NCBI RefSeq assembly: GCF_947503375.1 | Contig: NZ_CANNDQ010000001.1 | Location: forward strand, 1-64,000 | DNA: 64,000 nt | Reading direction: 5' to 3' | From: an uncultured Psychroserpens sp. | GTDB taxonomy: Bacteria; Bacteroidota; Bacteroidia; Flavobacteriales; Flavobacteriaceae | Shown: piece after piece, positions 27,445 through 38,004 of the stretch | How positions within the stretch are numbered: position 1 is the stretch's first letter | Layout of the letters: each line of letters opens with the position of its first letter | Made by a program: the position numbers and the translations under genes | The notes under the pieces: generated by a model | What the model was told of the DNA's origin: nothing | The model's input: the letters and a program-made list of their open reading frames with translations, nothing else | Databases searched by the model: none

Positions 27445-30400
27445 TTAATTACCAAAATTATATCGTAATGTAAATCCTGAACGAATGGTTGTTTGTGGAA
27501 ATGCAGTAGATATCTCAAATTCAGAGAAGGTATAGTCAAAATAGAATATAGCAGTTAGGTTTTTAGTGAATGCATAATCAGCTGCGTATTTGATTCCCCA
27601 AACTGTTTGTCCTTGAGTGATTTGATTATTTTCAATATCTAGATATCGTATTATCGTCTTATTATTTCTAACAGAAACATCAGCTTTCATGTTCAAATCA
27701 CTTTTTATGATTTGTCTTGGTCCTGCTAATTTAGATCGGATACGTACATCTTTTATTCTATAGCCTAAACCTAGTATATACTCGTTTCCTTGAATTTCAG
27801 TTAAAAGATTATTGTCAAAACTTAAAGATAGGATTCGATCTTTTTTCATCTCGGCAAGTATCTTTATTGAGTTTTTCATTTCAAAGTCTAATCTGAAGAG
27901 TGGACTAAATTGTTCTTCTAAGTTAATATTACTAAATACGGTTCGGTTTTTTAAATTTCCTGATTGATCTAACACATCTGGGTTTTGATCTTCATAAGAA
28001 ACACCTGGTTGTAGTAATGCTGGATTTAGGTCTAAATTAGTTCTAAACTGGTTTATGGTATAGCTAGATCTATAACCATGCGTAATAGAAAAACGTTTGA
28101 AGTTTTTCTTAAACCATTTCATTTTCATGAAACCTGTATATTTTAACTGCCAATTAGGAATAGGAATATCTCTAAATGCAGATAGCCCAATCTTATCTGG
28201 ACTGCTTCCTTTATAAGCTGCTAAAAATGCAGGTAGTAATACAGCTTGATTTGTTTTTCCGAAACCTAACGGGAAGCCTTCTCCATCAACCGCATAGTTA
28301 TCGTTACCATAATAGTTTCTAGCTAGTCTTTGAGCTACAACGAGCCTGTTGGCTCTAAAATCATCAAATGCAGCAGATTGATTCTCATCACTTTTGCTAA
28401 ATGCCGTTTTAATAAGTGATGTGGAGATGTTAAAATTACCAAACGAATTTCTAATTAGAGATTCGTATTGCAGTTGACCGTCGCCATTAATATCTCTCAC
28501 CCTGAAGTTTTCTCCTAAATTTTTCGAATAGGTTCTGTTTCCTGTGATATCTATCTTTAAATCTTTAACCAACTCGACATTGGCTGAGATGTCTAAGACA
28601 CGGTTGGTTACTTCAGTATATTGTTGATTAAAATCTGGGAATACGGTTAGCCAACCATTACGAGCTACACGATCTCTTATGTCTGCTTGACTACCAAAAG
28701 TATATCCAAATGTTGGTTTCAATGTTCCTATAAATCCAGGTGTTTGTAAGTAACCTGGCAAAAACGTACCGTTATTTTCTGAATAATTAATTTGAATTCG
28801 CTTAACGCTCGTTAATAGGTCTATTGCACCATTCAAAATTTTTGTTCCAGCACCTTCTTTACTTTTCTGGTTAGTAGTATTAGGTGCATTCGCATTTTTC
28901 CCTTTTTCTTCTAATCCTTTTGGTACTGCTCTACTTCTTGCTGAGCCTCTGCCTTTTCTCTTTTTTACTAAACCTACATATTTATATAGGCTTTCCATAT
29001 TCAAGCTAGAATTAATGTTATGCGTATTCGCATTTTGGATAGAGTGTCCTAAATTGTAGGTGTTAATAATGTCTGGATTATCGGGATCTCTAATTTGTAG
29101 ATTTTCATTTAAATCTGAACCTTTTTGCCACTGAAAATCTCCAGTATAAGAATACGTAGCTCTTAAAAAGCTTAATGTTGGAATTTTATATAATGGAATT
29201 TCATAATTAATTTGTAATTGTTGATTTTGAATGTTAGGATCTCCTACATCAAAGAATCCATCCCATACGTCTAAAGTTGGATCTTGTCTTCCATTGATGA
29301 TATCATCAACGAAATAATTTCTAACAATGTTTGTATTCGAGGCCATAAAATTTAGACTAAGTGCTTTAGTAAGGTTATAGTTTATGGCATATTGAAGGTT
29401 AAAATTATAATTTCTTCTGAATAGCTCTTCAATTCCTATATTATCACCTGCTAGGTCAACTTCTCTAAACTTTTGCTTGTTGAATTGTCTTATAATATCT
29501 GTATTGACTGAAAAACTTGTAGGAATTGGATTAAAGTTGAAGTCTTTAAGTATTTTCCAATACTTTCCTCTGAAAAGTGAATCGTTTTTCTTGAATGGCT
29601 CTATACTTTTAGGCTCAAAACTATAATTATAATTAACTCCTGCTCTCACATTTTGATCTAATGACCTTTCTATTTCAAAATCTCTATGTTCAACTTTATT
29701 GTACGAATAATTGAATGTTAAATTCTCGACATCATAAAACCGAGGTTTTTTATCTGTAGTTCTGTTTTTTCTAACTCCAATGAAGTTAATGCTTTTTCGT
29801 TTGGTATAGTTTTCATTGACATTTAAGATAGAATCTTTATTATTGGTATTATCCAATTGGGTTTCTAATTTAATATCTCTATAAAACTCATCGTACTCTG
29901 GAGTAATGATTTCTTCACCTACACCATAATTAAAAGGTATTTGAACACCCCATTTTTTAGGCAATAGTTGTCCTAAATTAATATTAGTGACTATATCGTA
30001 TTGTTCAACATCTTCTCTACTTCTTTCATTTGGTCGCTGTTCTACAGAACCAAAACCAATTGTACTTTTTCTTCCTGTGGCACTCACATCGGCAAAATCG
30101 GCAAAATTAGCATCCATAGCTGCAACTGCTGCCCAACCACCTTCATTGTCAAGATCTGACATACGCAACTCGTTAAACCATACTTCTCCGCAAACATCTA
30201 ATCCAGAGAAACCAGGGTTTTTAAGACCAACCATCAACACTCTTATATCTCCAAAGTTTGGATTTCCTATGATAGATACACGCTGTACTTTGCTTACACC
30301 TGTAGGATAAGGATCAAATTCATCAACTTCTGAAAGTTCGCCATCTACTAAATCATAGAATGTAGGATCGGGATCTGCTAGAGTTCCATTAGTAATCCCT

Positions 30401-33400
30401 AAAGATTTTATTTGTTCAAGAACATCTAAGCCTATGTTGATCTCATTAGATTCTGGCCAGATTTGTTCTGGTGAACCTCCTGAAGATACTTGAAGTGGTA
30501 CTTCAATTTGGTAATAATTTTGAGTAAAATCGTTACCCATACGAATGAAACCAACCAATTCTCCATCTGCTAAATTTCCTTGATCTCCTTCTTCGGCATG
30601 GATAAACATACGCAACTTATTGTACTGTCGCATATCTACATTGATATTCTTGAAAACACCTCTAGAATCTCTAGGCTCTAATTCGCAAACATCAACTTGA
30701 AGTGATTGCTCATTCTGTCTTATGATATTGTTATTGTTGTTGAGTTGTTCTAATTGCACACCTGGAGGCAGGACATAATCTCCATCATTTTGCTGTAAAC
30801 CAACTACTCCAACGTTTAATTCGGTTGTATCACCACTGTTATCTGGTTCATCATCCAAGGTTAATGTATAGCGCCTCCAATCACTACGAACTAAATCTAA
30901 AGTAGCAAAACGCAATACTCGCCTTTCTTGAAATCCTGTTAAAAATAATCTAGCAAAGCGAACCGAACGAATATCTGTAATACCTCCAATAGCGTCTGTA
31001 GGATTAGCGATTGGAATTCTAAATTGATACCATGTTACTGTTCGTGTTTCGCCATTAGGCAAAGTGACATTACGGTTCTTAATATCATTAATTTGTGGGT
31101 TATTCGCATTTAATGTGTTTGGTGTGATATCAATTTCATATTGGAAGTAACTATCAATGGTATTCATGGTGTTATCTCTATTGATATCTTCAACATCAGG
31201 TTGGGTTGTTGAACCTCTATTAGTATCGCTAAAAACATCTGGTGAGTTTCCTTGTTGACCATTATATCGTTTATAACGCTCAAAAATATTACCGTCTGTA
31301 TTTAAATAATAGGTGTAATTGTCATTTGCTGGATCAGCCCCAAAAGCACCACCAAATATTGAGGTTTCTTCAGTATCATCATATCCATCATACCCAACAT
31401 CTTGATTTGCTCTTTCTTGACCTCCAGTTGAAAATGTATAGATCAAAGATTGGTTTCTAGGTACTACCGTATTATAATTGGTAGGTACAAAACTACTGAT
31501 ATCACCATCTTCTGGCAATCCATTTTCATATTGTTTTTTACCATCTTTTAATACATCTTCAGAGATGTTTCCAAGATTTATAAAAAGCTTCCCTCCTTGA
31601 GCTGGAGCTGTGTCATTTAAAAATGGGTCTTGAACCCAAAAATCAATATACTCAACATTAGCCTGTTCAAAATCTGTAGAGGTGATTTGTCTAGTAATTC
31701 CTGCCCAACTATCATCAGCATCTATAACTCCGTCAGCTGCATCTGGATCAAAGTTATATGGCCCTCTTTCTGTTGGATAGTATACCAAGTCAAGTGAATT
31801 AATTACCGTTTGTTGTCCTTGAGCAATATCTATTTCAGGAAAGACCTCGTCAATAAAAATTCGTCTTGTATATAGGTCTGACACATCTTCATCAGAAATA
31901 TCTCCAGGTCTTTGATTACTATAAAAAATTGGGTCAATAGTATACCAGTTTAAGAAGGCTCTATCGAAACCATTCTGTATGCCATTTTCATCTTCTCCTA
32001 AAAACCCTGGATAAGTTTTACCTAACAATCTAGGGCGACTTGATAAGAACCAAGCTTGAGGAGACAGAAGATCTATTGCGCCTTGTGTGCCTTCAAAATC
32101 ATCAATGTAAGCAGTTGCTTCATTATTGAAATCGGTTCCTTTGGGAGCGCCTGGTGCTAGATAGGCAAATTCACCCCTCAATGAAAGGTTTGATGGCACA
32201 TCAGTATCTACATTTGGTAATTTATTCACTAACCTCGTAAAGAAAGGTACTTCTGTAGAATAATTTCCATTAAAACCAAAAATAGTATTGTTAATTGGTT
32301 CAGTATTGAAATTGGCTTTTTGTGTTATTGGTCTTTCATTTAAATTTAAAAGTGTAGCGCCAAGTACAAAATTTTCATTAAACTGATGCTCAACATTCAC
32401 GCCTGTAAAACGTCTGGTTTGTTGGCCAAATATAGCATTGTTTTCTACTGAAACATTAATTGGGGTGTTTGATGCTTTTAAAGCTTCGTCAAGTATTTGA
32501 ACGCGACCAATCTGATAGTTTACTGTGTAGTCAACGCCTTCTACTAATGTACGTCCACCTGCAGTTACTACAACTGATCCACGAGGCACATTAAATGCTC
32601 CTAAAGGAATGCCATCACCACCTGATGATTTATACCGTCCTTTAATTTGGAATTTATTTTTTTCAGCTTCATCTAAAGCAGCTGTTTTTGTTTGCTTATA
32701 GAGAATATCATAAACATACTTTTCTTGATTCAGGTTGGTATATGTATCCTGTTCATAATCTACTTCATTGTTATTTGGGTCGCCATCATCATCTAAAACA
32801 TCAAATAAATAGCGCCCAAAAGGCTCTACTTTAGTGAATATGATTTTACCATTTTGTGTAAGCACAGTTAATCCTGGAACAAAATCGAAAAACCCATCAC
32901 CATTCTGTTGTGGATCGTTATTAAAGTTTAATCGATCTAAATGAAATAAACGAATCAACGGTGTATCTAATATTTCACCGTCGTCATTTTGGTTAAATGG
33001 TGTATTGTTGTCAAATGTAGGGAACGATGTCCCTTCAACTGGAGCAATATAATTTAAAGGTGATGCTTCAGTATAGAAAATATTAAGTCTAAAATCATCT
33101 CGCTCTAATTGAAAAGCTCCTGTATCATAGACGTTTTTCATCATTAAATCCCAAATGGGCTCTTCAACACTTGTGATAGGACTCTTAAGCATCTTAACTA
33201 TTAAACTTTGTGTAGAACCAACAGCAATTACAAAGCTGTCATTAATCCCGTCTCCATTAGAGTCGACACCATTATCTATTGTACCATCACCATCAACATC
33301 TGCATCTGTGGCATCATTAATCCCATCACCATCAGTATCTGTCCCGTTATCTGGGTTACCGTCACCATTTACATCAACGTCAGCATTGTTAGGAATTCCA

Positions 33401-34884
33401 TCTTGATCATCATCACTATCTGTTGCCGTAGAATTAACACCATCATTGGCAAATTCACCAACTTGATATACTTGTCCTCCAACGGTATATTGAAAAGCAA
33501 CTGCTAAAATTTCATCATTCAACAAACGCTGATTTAACGAAATATAACCTAATTGAGCATTTAACTGATAATCTGTTCCTTGTTGTAATTTTCTTGCGTT
33601 TTCTAGTTTTCCAAAGTCAAAGCCTTCATTAGCAGTAGTTAAAATACCTTGTTCAACAGTTGTAATATCTCTTACTATTGGTGATAACAATGAGCCTGGA
33701 CCACCAATATTTGTTGGATCGAAAGCATTATTGACATTGTCTGGAAACTGGCTACCTTCAGCTACGTTTATAAATCCAGCAGGTGGATTATCTAGACCAA
33801 TAGTTTCAAACTCTCCTAGATCTTGAAATGCAGCTACATTTCTAACATTATCTGTTTGGTTACTTCTATTGGTTACCCAAACTTCAATTCTAGTGACTTG
33901 GATATTGTTGTTGATGAATGGATAACGAAGCATGGCTTCATCATAACTATTCCTAAAATATTGTGCTAAAAAGAAGTGCCTATTTTCATCATAGTCTCTT
34001 GCAAAGAATTCAAATTCGTCAAGTGTTCCACCACCTTGAGCTACAACAGATTGCGATTGCGATTGTTGTTCAGAGAAAATAGCAGTTACTCTAGTTTTGC
34101 CAAATTGCAACTCAGTCTTAACTCCAAAGAGGCTTTGAGCTCCAGTAATTAATGAACTGTTGAGAGGCATTGCAACATTACCTACTTCAATTTTTCTGAC
34201 AATATCGTCTTCTGTTGGTGTGTACTCTAACTTGACCAAGTTTTGAAAATCAAATGTAGATTCAGTATCATAATTGGCGGTTACTTGTAATCGTGTCCCA
34301 ACCTTACCTAATAAGCTCAAGCTAATACGTTGATCGAAATCAAATGTAAAATTACTTCTGTTTCTAGGTGAAAATATAGGGTTATCTTGTTTGGTAAATA
34401 AAACACCTAAATCCATCTCTACTGAACCTTGTGGAATAACTTCAATGGTATTACCACCAAATAGTGTTTCAAAAAAGCCTGAATTCACATAAAATTCTGG
34501 TAATAAGTTTTTTTGTTCCTCTTCAGCACCGTCTTTTTTTCCTTCAGCAGCATCAATTTTTTGCTTATAATATAATCGCTGTTGCTCTAGAAGCACTAGT
34601 TTTTGATACTCTTGTGGTGTTAATATGATTGGATAATTAATATTGAAAGTACCAACCGTTTCTGTATAAATATAACGGTCTGTAACAGGATCATATGTGT
34701 ATTTCGAAACGATACTCTGTGGGTTTGGCATGCTTAAATTTCCTAATGAAAACCCTGTTTTAGTACTATCTTGTATAACTGGATTTTGTTGAGAAAAAGC
34801 TAATGAGCTTAGCAATACCAAAGCTGGAATATATAGAAAGCGCTGAATAAATTTTACTAAAGTATAGTTAGTTGTTGTAATCAA
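27445..34884 (-). CDS. sprA: Cell surface protein SprA (T9SS translocon / gliding motility)
   Basis: 2479-aa ORF; 'FARDYDENRHFFLAQYFRNSYDEAMLRYPFINNNIQVTRIEVWVTNRSNQTDNVRN', 'GEFAYLAPGAPKGTDFNNEATAYIDDFEGTQGAIDL', 'VWFNELRMSDLDNEGGWAAVAAMDANFADFADVSATG'. Confidence 0.95.
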   Translation of the reverse strand: MITTTNYTLVKFIQRFLYIPALVLLSSLAFSQQNPVIQDSTKTGFSLGNLSMPNPQSIVSKYTYDPVTDRYIYTETVGTFNINYPIILTPQEYQKLVLLEQQRLYYKQKIDAAEGKKDGAEEEQKNLLPEFYVNSGFFETLFGGNTIEVIPQGSVEMDLGVLFTKQDNPIFSPRNRSNFTFDFDQRISLSLLGKVGTRLQVTANYDTESTFDFQNLVKLEYTPTEDDIVRKIEVGNVAMPLNSSLITGAQSLFGVKTELQFGKTRVTAIFSEQQSQSQSVVAQGGGTLDEFEFFARDYDENRHFFLAQYFRNSYDEAMLRYPFINNNIQVTRIEVWVTNRSNQTDNVRNVAAFQDLGEFETIGLDNPPAGFINVAEGSQFPDNVNNAFDPTNIGGPGSLLSPIVRDITTVEQGILTTANEGFDFGKLENARKLQQGTDYQLNAQLGYISLNQRLLNDEILAVAFQYTVGGQVYQVGEFANDGVNSTATDSDDDQDGIPNNADVDVNGDGNPDNGTDTDGDGINDATDADVDGDGTIDNGVDSNGDGINDSFVIAVGSTQSLIVKMLKSPITSVEEPIWDLMMKNVYDTGAFQLERDDFRLNIFYTEASPLNYIAPVEGTSFPTFDNNTPFNQNDDGEILDTPLIRLFHLDRLNFNNDPQQNGDGFFDFVPGLTVLTQNGKIIFTKVEPFGRYLFDVLDDDGDPNNNEVDYEQDTYTNLNQEKYVYDILYKQTKTAALDEAEKNKFQIKGRYKSSGGDGIPLGAFNVPRGSVVVTAGGRTLVEGVDYTVNYQIGRVQILDEALKASNTPINVSVENNAIFGQQTRRFTGVNVEHQFNENFVLGATLLNLNERPITQKANFNTEPINNTIFGFNGNYSTEVPFFTRLVNKLPNVDTDVPSNLSLRGEFAYLAPGAPKGTDFNNEATAYIDDFEGTQGAIDLLSPQAWFLSSRPRLLGKTYPGFLGEDENGIQNGFDRAFLNWYTIDPIFYSNQRPGDISDEDVSDLYTRRIFIDEVFPEIDIAQGQQTVINSLDLVYYPTERGPYNFDPDAADGVIDADDSWAGITRQITSTDFEQANVEYIDFWVQDPFLNDTAPAQGGKLFINLGNISEDVLKDGKKQYENGLPEDGDISSFVPTNYNTVVPRNQSLIYTFSTGGQERANQDVGYDGYDDTEETSIFGGAFGADPANDNYTYYLNTDGNIFERYKRYNGQQGNSPDVFSDTNRGSTTQPDVEDINRDNTMNTIDSYFQYEIDITPNTLNANNPQINDIKNRNVTLPNGETRTVTWYQFRIPIANPTDAIGGITDIRSVRFARLFLTGFQERRVLRFATLDLVRSDWRRYTLTLDDEPDNSGDTTELNVGVVGLQQNDGDYVLPPGVQLEQLNNNNNIIRQNEQSLQVDVCELEPRDSRGVFKNINVDMRQYNKLRMFIHAEEGDQGNLADGELVGFIRMGNDFTQNYYQIEVPLQVSSGGSPEQIWPESNEINIGLDVLEQIKSLGITNGTLADPDPTFYDLVDGELSEVDEFDPYPTGVSKVQRVSIIGNPNFGDIRVLMVGLKNPGFSGLDVCGEVWFNELRMSDLDNEGGWAAVAAMDANFADFADVSATGRKSTIGFGSVEQRPNERSREDVEQYDIVTNINLGQLLPKKWGVQIPFNYGVGEEIITPEYDEFYRDIKLETQLDNTNNKDSILNVNENYTKRKSINFIGVRKNRTTDKKPRFYDVENLTFNYSYNKVEHRDFEIERSLDQNVRAGVNYNYSFEPKSIEPFKKNDSLFRGKYWKILKDFNFNPIPTSFSVNTDIIRQFNKQKFREVDLAGDNIGIEELFRRNYNFNLQYAINYNLTKALSLNFMASNTNIVRNYFVDDIINGRQDPTLDVWDGFFDVGDPNIQNQQLQINYEIPLYKIPTLSFLRATYSYTGDFQWQKGSDLNENLQIRDPDNPDIINTYNLGHSIQNANTHNINSSLNMESLYKYVGLVKKRKGRGSARSRAVPKGLEEKGKNANAPNTTNQKSKEGAGTKILNGAIDLLTSVKRIQINYSENNGTFLPGYLQTPGFIGTLKPTFGYTFGSQADIRDRVARNGWLTVFPDFNQQYTEVTNRVLDISANVELVKDLKIDITGNRTYSKNLGENFRVRDINGDGQLQYESLIRNSFGNFNISTSLIKTAFSKSDENQSAAFDDFRANRLVVAQRLARNYYGNDNYAVDGEGFPLGFGKTNQAVLLPAFLAAYKGSSPDKIGLSAFRDIPIPNWQLKYTGFMKMKWFKKNFKRFSITHGYRSSYTINQFRTNLDLNPALLQPGVSYEDQNPDVLDQSGNLKNRTVFSNINLEEQFSPLFRLDFEMKNSIKILAEMKKDRILSLSFDNNLLTEIQGNEYILGLGYRIKDVRIRSKLAGPRQIIKSDLNMKADVSVRNNKTIIRYLDIENNQITQGQTVWGIKYAADYAFTKNLTAIFYFDYTFSEFEISTAFPQTTIRSGFTLRYNFGN

Positions 34885-34886
34885 AT

Positions 34887-35468
34887 TTATAAATTTTTTA
34901 ATGCGTCCTTTATAAGGGTTTCTACATTTGCATCAGGTTGTTGAGATAATAATTTATCTATAACACGTTCGGATTGTTTTTTTGTAAATCCAAGAACTTC
35001 TAAAGCAGATAACGCTTCATCTTTGTTGGTATTGCTTTTATTAACAGAAACTTCATCAATATCATAAACTTTAAGCACTTTATCCTTTAAATCTAATATA
35101 ACTCGGGCAGCAGTTTTTGCCCCAATTCCTTTGATAGACTGTATCAAAGCCACGTCTCCATGTGCAATACCTTCTTTTACTTGCTGTGGAGACAGTGATG
35201 ACAGCATAGTTCTCGCTGTACTTGCTCCTACACCACTCACAGAAATTAAAAGTCTAAATATTTCTCGTTCAGAAAGAGAAGAAAACCCGTAAAGTGTATG
35301 TGCATCTTCACGAACTAATAAATAGGTGTAAAGCTTTAGGTGTTCTTGATCTGGAATTTGTGAATACGTATGTAAAGATATGTTTAGCAGATAGCCAACT
35401 CCATTGCAATCTATAACAATATCGGTTGGATTTTTTTCCACCAATTTACCTTGAATATGCGTAATCAT
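34887..35468 (-). CDS. ruvA: Holliday junction DNA helicase subunit RuvA
   Basis: 'MITHIQGKLVEKNPTDIVIDCNGVGYLLNIS...REDAHTLYGFSSLSEREIFRLLISVSGVGASTARTMLS..IKGIGAKTAARVILDLKDK'. Confidence 0.97.
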   Translation of the reverse strand: MITHIQGKLVEKNPTDIVIDCNGVGYLLNISLHTYSQIPDQEHLKLYTYLLVREDAHTLYGFSSLSEREIFRLLISVSGVGASTARTMLSSLSPQQVKEGIAHGDVALIQSIKGIGAKTAARVILDLKDKVLKVYDIDEVSVNKSNTNKDEALSALEVLGFTKKQSERVIDKLLSQQPDANVETLIKDALKNL

Positions 35469-35490
35469 TTAATTGATTTAGTTAAGAACT

Positions 35491-35520
35491 CAAATGTAAT
35501 AAAATTATTTACATTTCAAA
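35491..35520 (-). promoter_or_regulatory. Candidate promoter for ruvA-sprA
   Basis: Reverse strand TTTG-N18-TACATTTG just upstream of ruvA. Confidence 0.6.
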
Positions 35521-35525
35521 GGTGC

Positions 35526-37829
35526 TTATTTCTCTAATGTTTCTCGTTTTTGTTGTGCTTTCTTTTCTTTTTGTTGAGCATCAATAACAGCGATTGCTGT
35601 CATGTTAACAATTTCGTCAACACTAGCATCTAATTGAAGAATATGAACAGGCTTTCGCATACCCATCATTATTGGACCAATAGAGTCTGCTTTATTCAAT
35701 TCCTTTAAAAGTTTATAAGTAATATTTGCAGATTCTAAATTTGGAAAAATAAGTGTGTTTACTTTTTTTCCTGCCAACTTAGAAAAAGGGAATATATCTT
35801 GTAACATTTCGCTATTTAAAGCGAAGTCTGTTTGTAACTCACCATCAACTAATAAATTAGGATGTCTCTTGTGAAGATATTCAACAGCTTCACGAACCTT
35901 CGTTGCTGTTTGATTTTTAGAAGACCCAAAATTAGAGTATGAAGTCATGGCCATTACGGGTTCCATACCAAACATCCTAACTACTTTTGCTGTCATTTGC
36001 GCAATTCTTGTTAGGTCATTAGCTGAAGGGTTTATATTGATTGATGTATCACTTAAAAACATTGGACCACGTTGTGTCATCATCACATTTGTAGTTGCAA
36101 CACGTGTGGCGCCTGGCGCCAAGCCTACGAGTTCTAACATGGGCTTTACAACTGATGGATAATTGCGTGAAAAACCTGATATCAGAGCATCTGCATCACC
36201 TTCATTTACCATCATTGCGGCAAAGTAATTACGCTCTCTCATGATCTTTTCAGCTGAAAAGCGAGTTACACCATTTCGTTTTCGTTTTTTCCAATAGACT
36301 TCAGCATATTTATTTTTTCTTTCTATTTCTTCATCAGATTTAGGGTCAATAATTTCTACATCTGCTTCAAATTCTATTTCTTCCATAAGTTGAAGAATAG
36401 CATCTTTTCTTCCTAATAATATAGGAATTGCTATCCCTTCATCATGAGCAATTTGAGCCGCCTTCAATACATCTAATTGATCTGCTTCAGCAAAAACCAC
36501 ACGTTTTGGATTGAGTTTCGCTCGATTGTGTAATAATCGTACAATCTTATTGTCTGAACCTAATCGTTGCAGTAACTCTTCTTCATATTTTTGCCAATCT
36601 TCAATAGGTTCTTTAGCGACTCCACTTTCTATAGCTGCTTTAGCAACAGCAGGAGGAACTGTAGCAATTAAACGCGGATCGAATGGTTTTGGAATGATGT
36701 AATCCTTTCCAAATGTTAAACGCGTCTCTCCATATGCGATGTTAACCTGTTCAGGAACAGGTTCTTTGGTAAGTTCTGCTAATGCTCTCACTGCTGCCAT
36801 TTTCATAGCTTCATTAATCTTTGTTGCACGAACATCTAGCGCTCCTCTAAAAATAAACGGAAATCCAAGAACATTATTAACCTGATTAGGATGATCACTA
36901 CGTCCAGTAGCCATAATTATATCGTCGCGAGTATCTATAGCTAATTGATATTTTATTTCAGGGTCTGGGTTGGCCATTGCAAATACAATTGGATTTGCAG
37001 CCATAGTTTTTAGCATTTCTGGGCTAACAATATCTGAAGTCGATAATCCAATAAACACGTCGGCATTAATCATGGCTTCATCTAAAGTATCCATTTTTCT
37101 ATGGGTAGCAAATTCGGCTTTTTGAGCAGTTAGGTTGTCGCGGTCATTCCTAATAACACCTTTACTGTCAAGCATTACCATGTTTTCACGTTTAGCTCCG
37201 CAAGCTTGATATAATCTAGAACAAGAAATTGCTGCAGCTCCAGCACCACTAATTACAATTTGAACATCTTCTATTTTTTTCTCAGCAAGCTCCAAGGCAT
37301 TTATTAAAGCGGCAGCAGAAATTATTGCAGTACCATGTTGATCATCATGCATTACTGGAATATCAAGTTCTTCCTTTAAACGTTTTTCTATTTCAAAAGC
37401 TTCAGGAGCTTTTATATCTTCTAAGTTAATTCCTCCAAATGTTGGTGCAATATGTTTTACCGTTTGTATAAACTCTTCAATATTCTCAGTGTCAACTTCA
37501 ATATCGAACACATCTATATCAGCAAAAATTTTAAATAATAGCCCTTTACCTTCCATCACTGGTTTAGAGGCTTCGGGGCCAATATTTCCTAATCCTAAAA
37601 CAGCAGTTCCATTTGAAATAACTGCCACTAAATTACCTTTCGCAGTATATTTATAGGCATTGTTTTTATCTCTTTCAATTTCCAAACATGGTTCGGCTAC
37701 ACCAGGAGAGTATGCTAAAGATAAGTCTCGTTGCGTTGCATATTTCTTAGTTGGCAACACTTGAATTTTACCAGGTTTTGGTTTAGCATGATATATTAAA
37801 GCTTCTCTTCGTTTACTTTGTTTGCTCAT
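35526..37829 (-). CDS. maeB: NADP-dependent malic enzyme with C-terminal phosphotransacetylase-like domain
   Basis: 'SLAYSPGVAEPCLEI...GNLVAVISNGTAVLGLGNIGPEASKPVMEGK...VMHDDQHGTAIISAAALINALE'; C-terminal PTA-like domain 'GATRVATTNVMMTQRGPMFLSDTSININPSANDL'. Confidence 0.95.
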   Translation of the reverse strand: MSKQSKRREALIYHAKPKPGKIQVLPTKKYATQRDLSLAYSPGVAEPCLEIERDKNNAYKYTAKGNLVAVISNGTAVLGLGNIGPEASKPVMEGKGLLFKIFADIDVFDIEVDTENIEEFIQTVKHIAPTFGGINLEDIKAPEAFEIEKRLKEELDIPVMHDDQHGTAIISAAALINALELAEKKIEDVQIVISGAGAAAISCSRLYQACGAKRENMVMLDSKGVIRNDRDNLTAQKAEFATHRKMDTLDEAMINADVFIGLSTSDIVSPEMLKTMAANPIVFAMANPDPEIKYQLAIDTRDDIIMATGRSDHPNQVNNVLGFPFIFRGALDVRATKINEAMKMAAVRALAELTKEPVPEQVNIAYGETRLTFGKDYIIPKPFDPRLIATVPPAVAKAAIESGVAKEPIEDWQKYEEELLQRLGSDNKIVRLLHNRAKLNPKRVVFAEADQLDVLKAAQIAHDEGIAIPILLGRKDAILQLMEEIEFEADVEIIDPKSDEEIERKNKYAEVYWKKRKRNGVTRFSAEKIMRERNYFAAMMVNEGDADALISGFSRNYPSVVKPMLELVGLAPGATRVATTNVMMTQRGPMFLSDTSININPSANDLTRIAQMTAKVVRMFGMEPVMAMTSYSNFGSSKNQTATKVREAVEYLHKRHPNLLVDGELQTDFALNSEMLQDIFPFSKLAGKKVNTLIFPNLESANITYKLLKELNKADSIGPIMMGMRKPVHILQLDASVDEIVNMTAIAVIDAQQKEKKAQQKRETLEK

Positions 37830-38004
37830 AGAACATAAATTAACTAAATGCTACTAAGGTTTGTAGTAACTATAAATGAATTACAAATGTAACTGTTTTA
37901 GAAGAAAAGAAAGGCTAAAAAAAGGGATTAAGAACCTACTTTTAAAAAACAATACTTTATTTTAGATGTTTCCGTTTTTAAGTTAACAAACCTTAACTGC
38001 TTTA

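Noticed and set aside
33155-33507. Antisense ORFs with repetitive Ile/Pro/Ser sequence
   Set aside because: Reverse-strand shadow of the Asp/Gly-rich TSP3-like repeat in SprA.
36105-36122. TGGCGCCTGGCGCC tandem palindrome
   Set aside because: Inside the malic enzyme coding frame (conserved PGA region); only two copies, explained by codons.
35526-37829. Malic enzyme plus PTA-like domain as a novel fusion
   Set aside because: This architecture is standard for MaeB.
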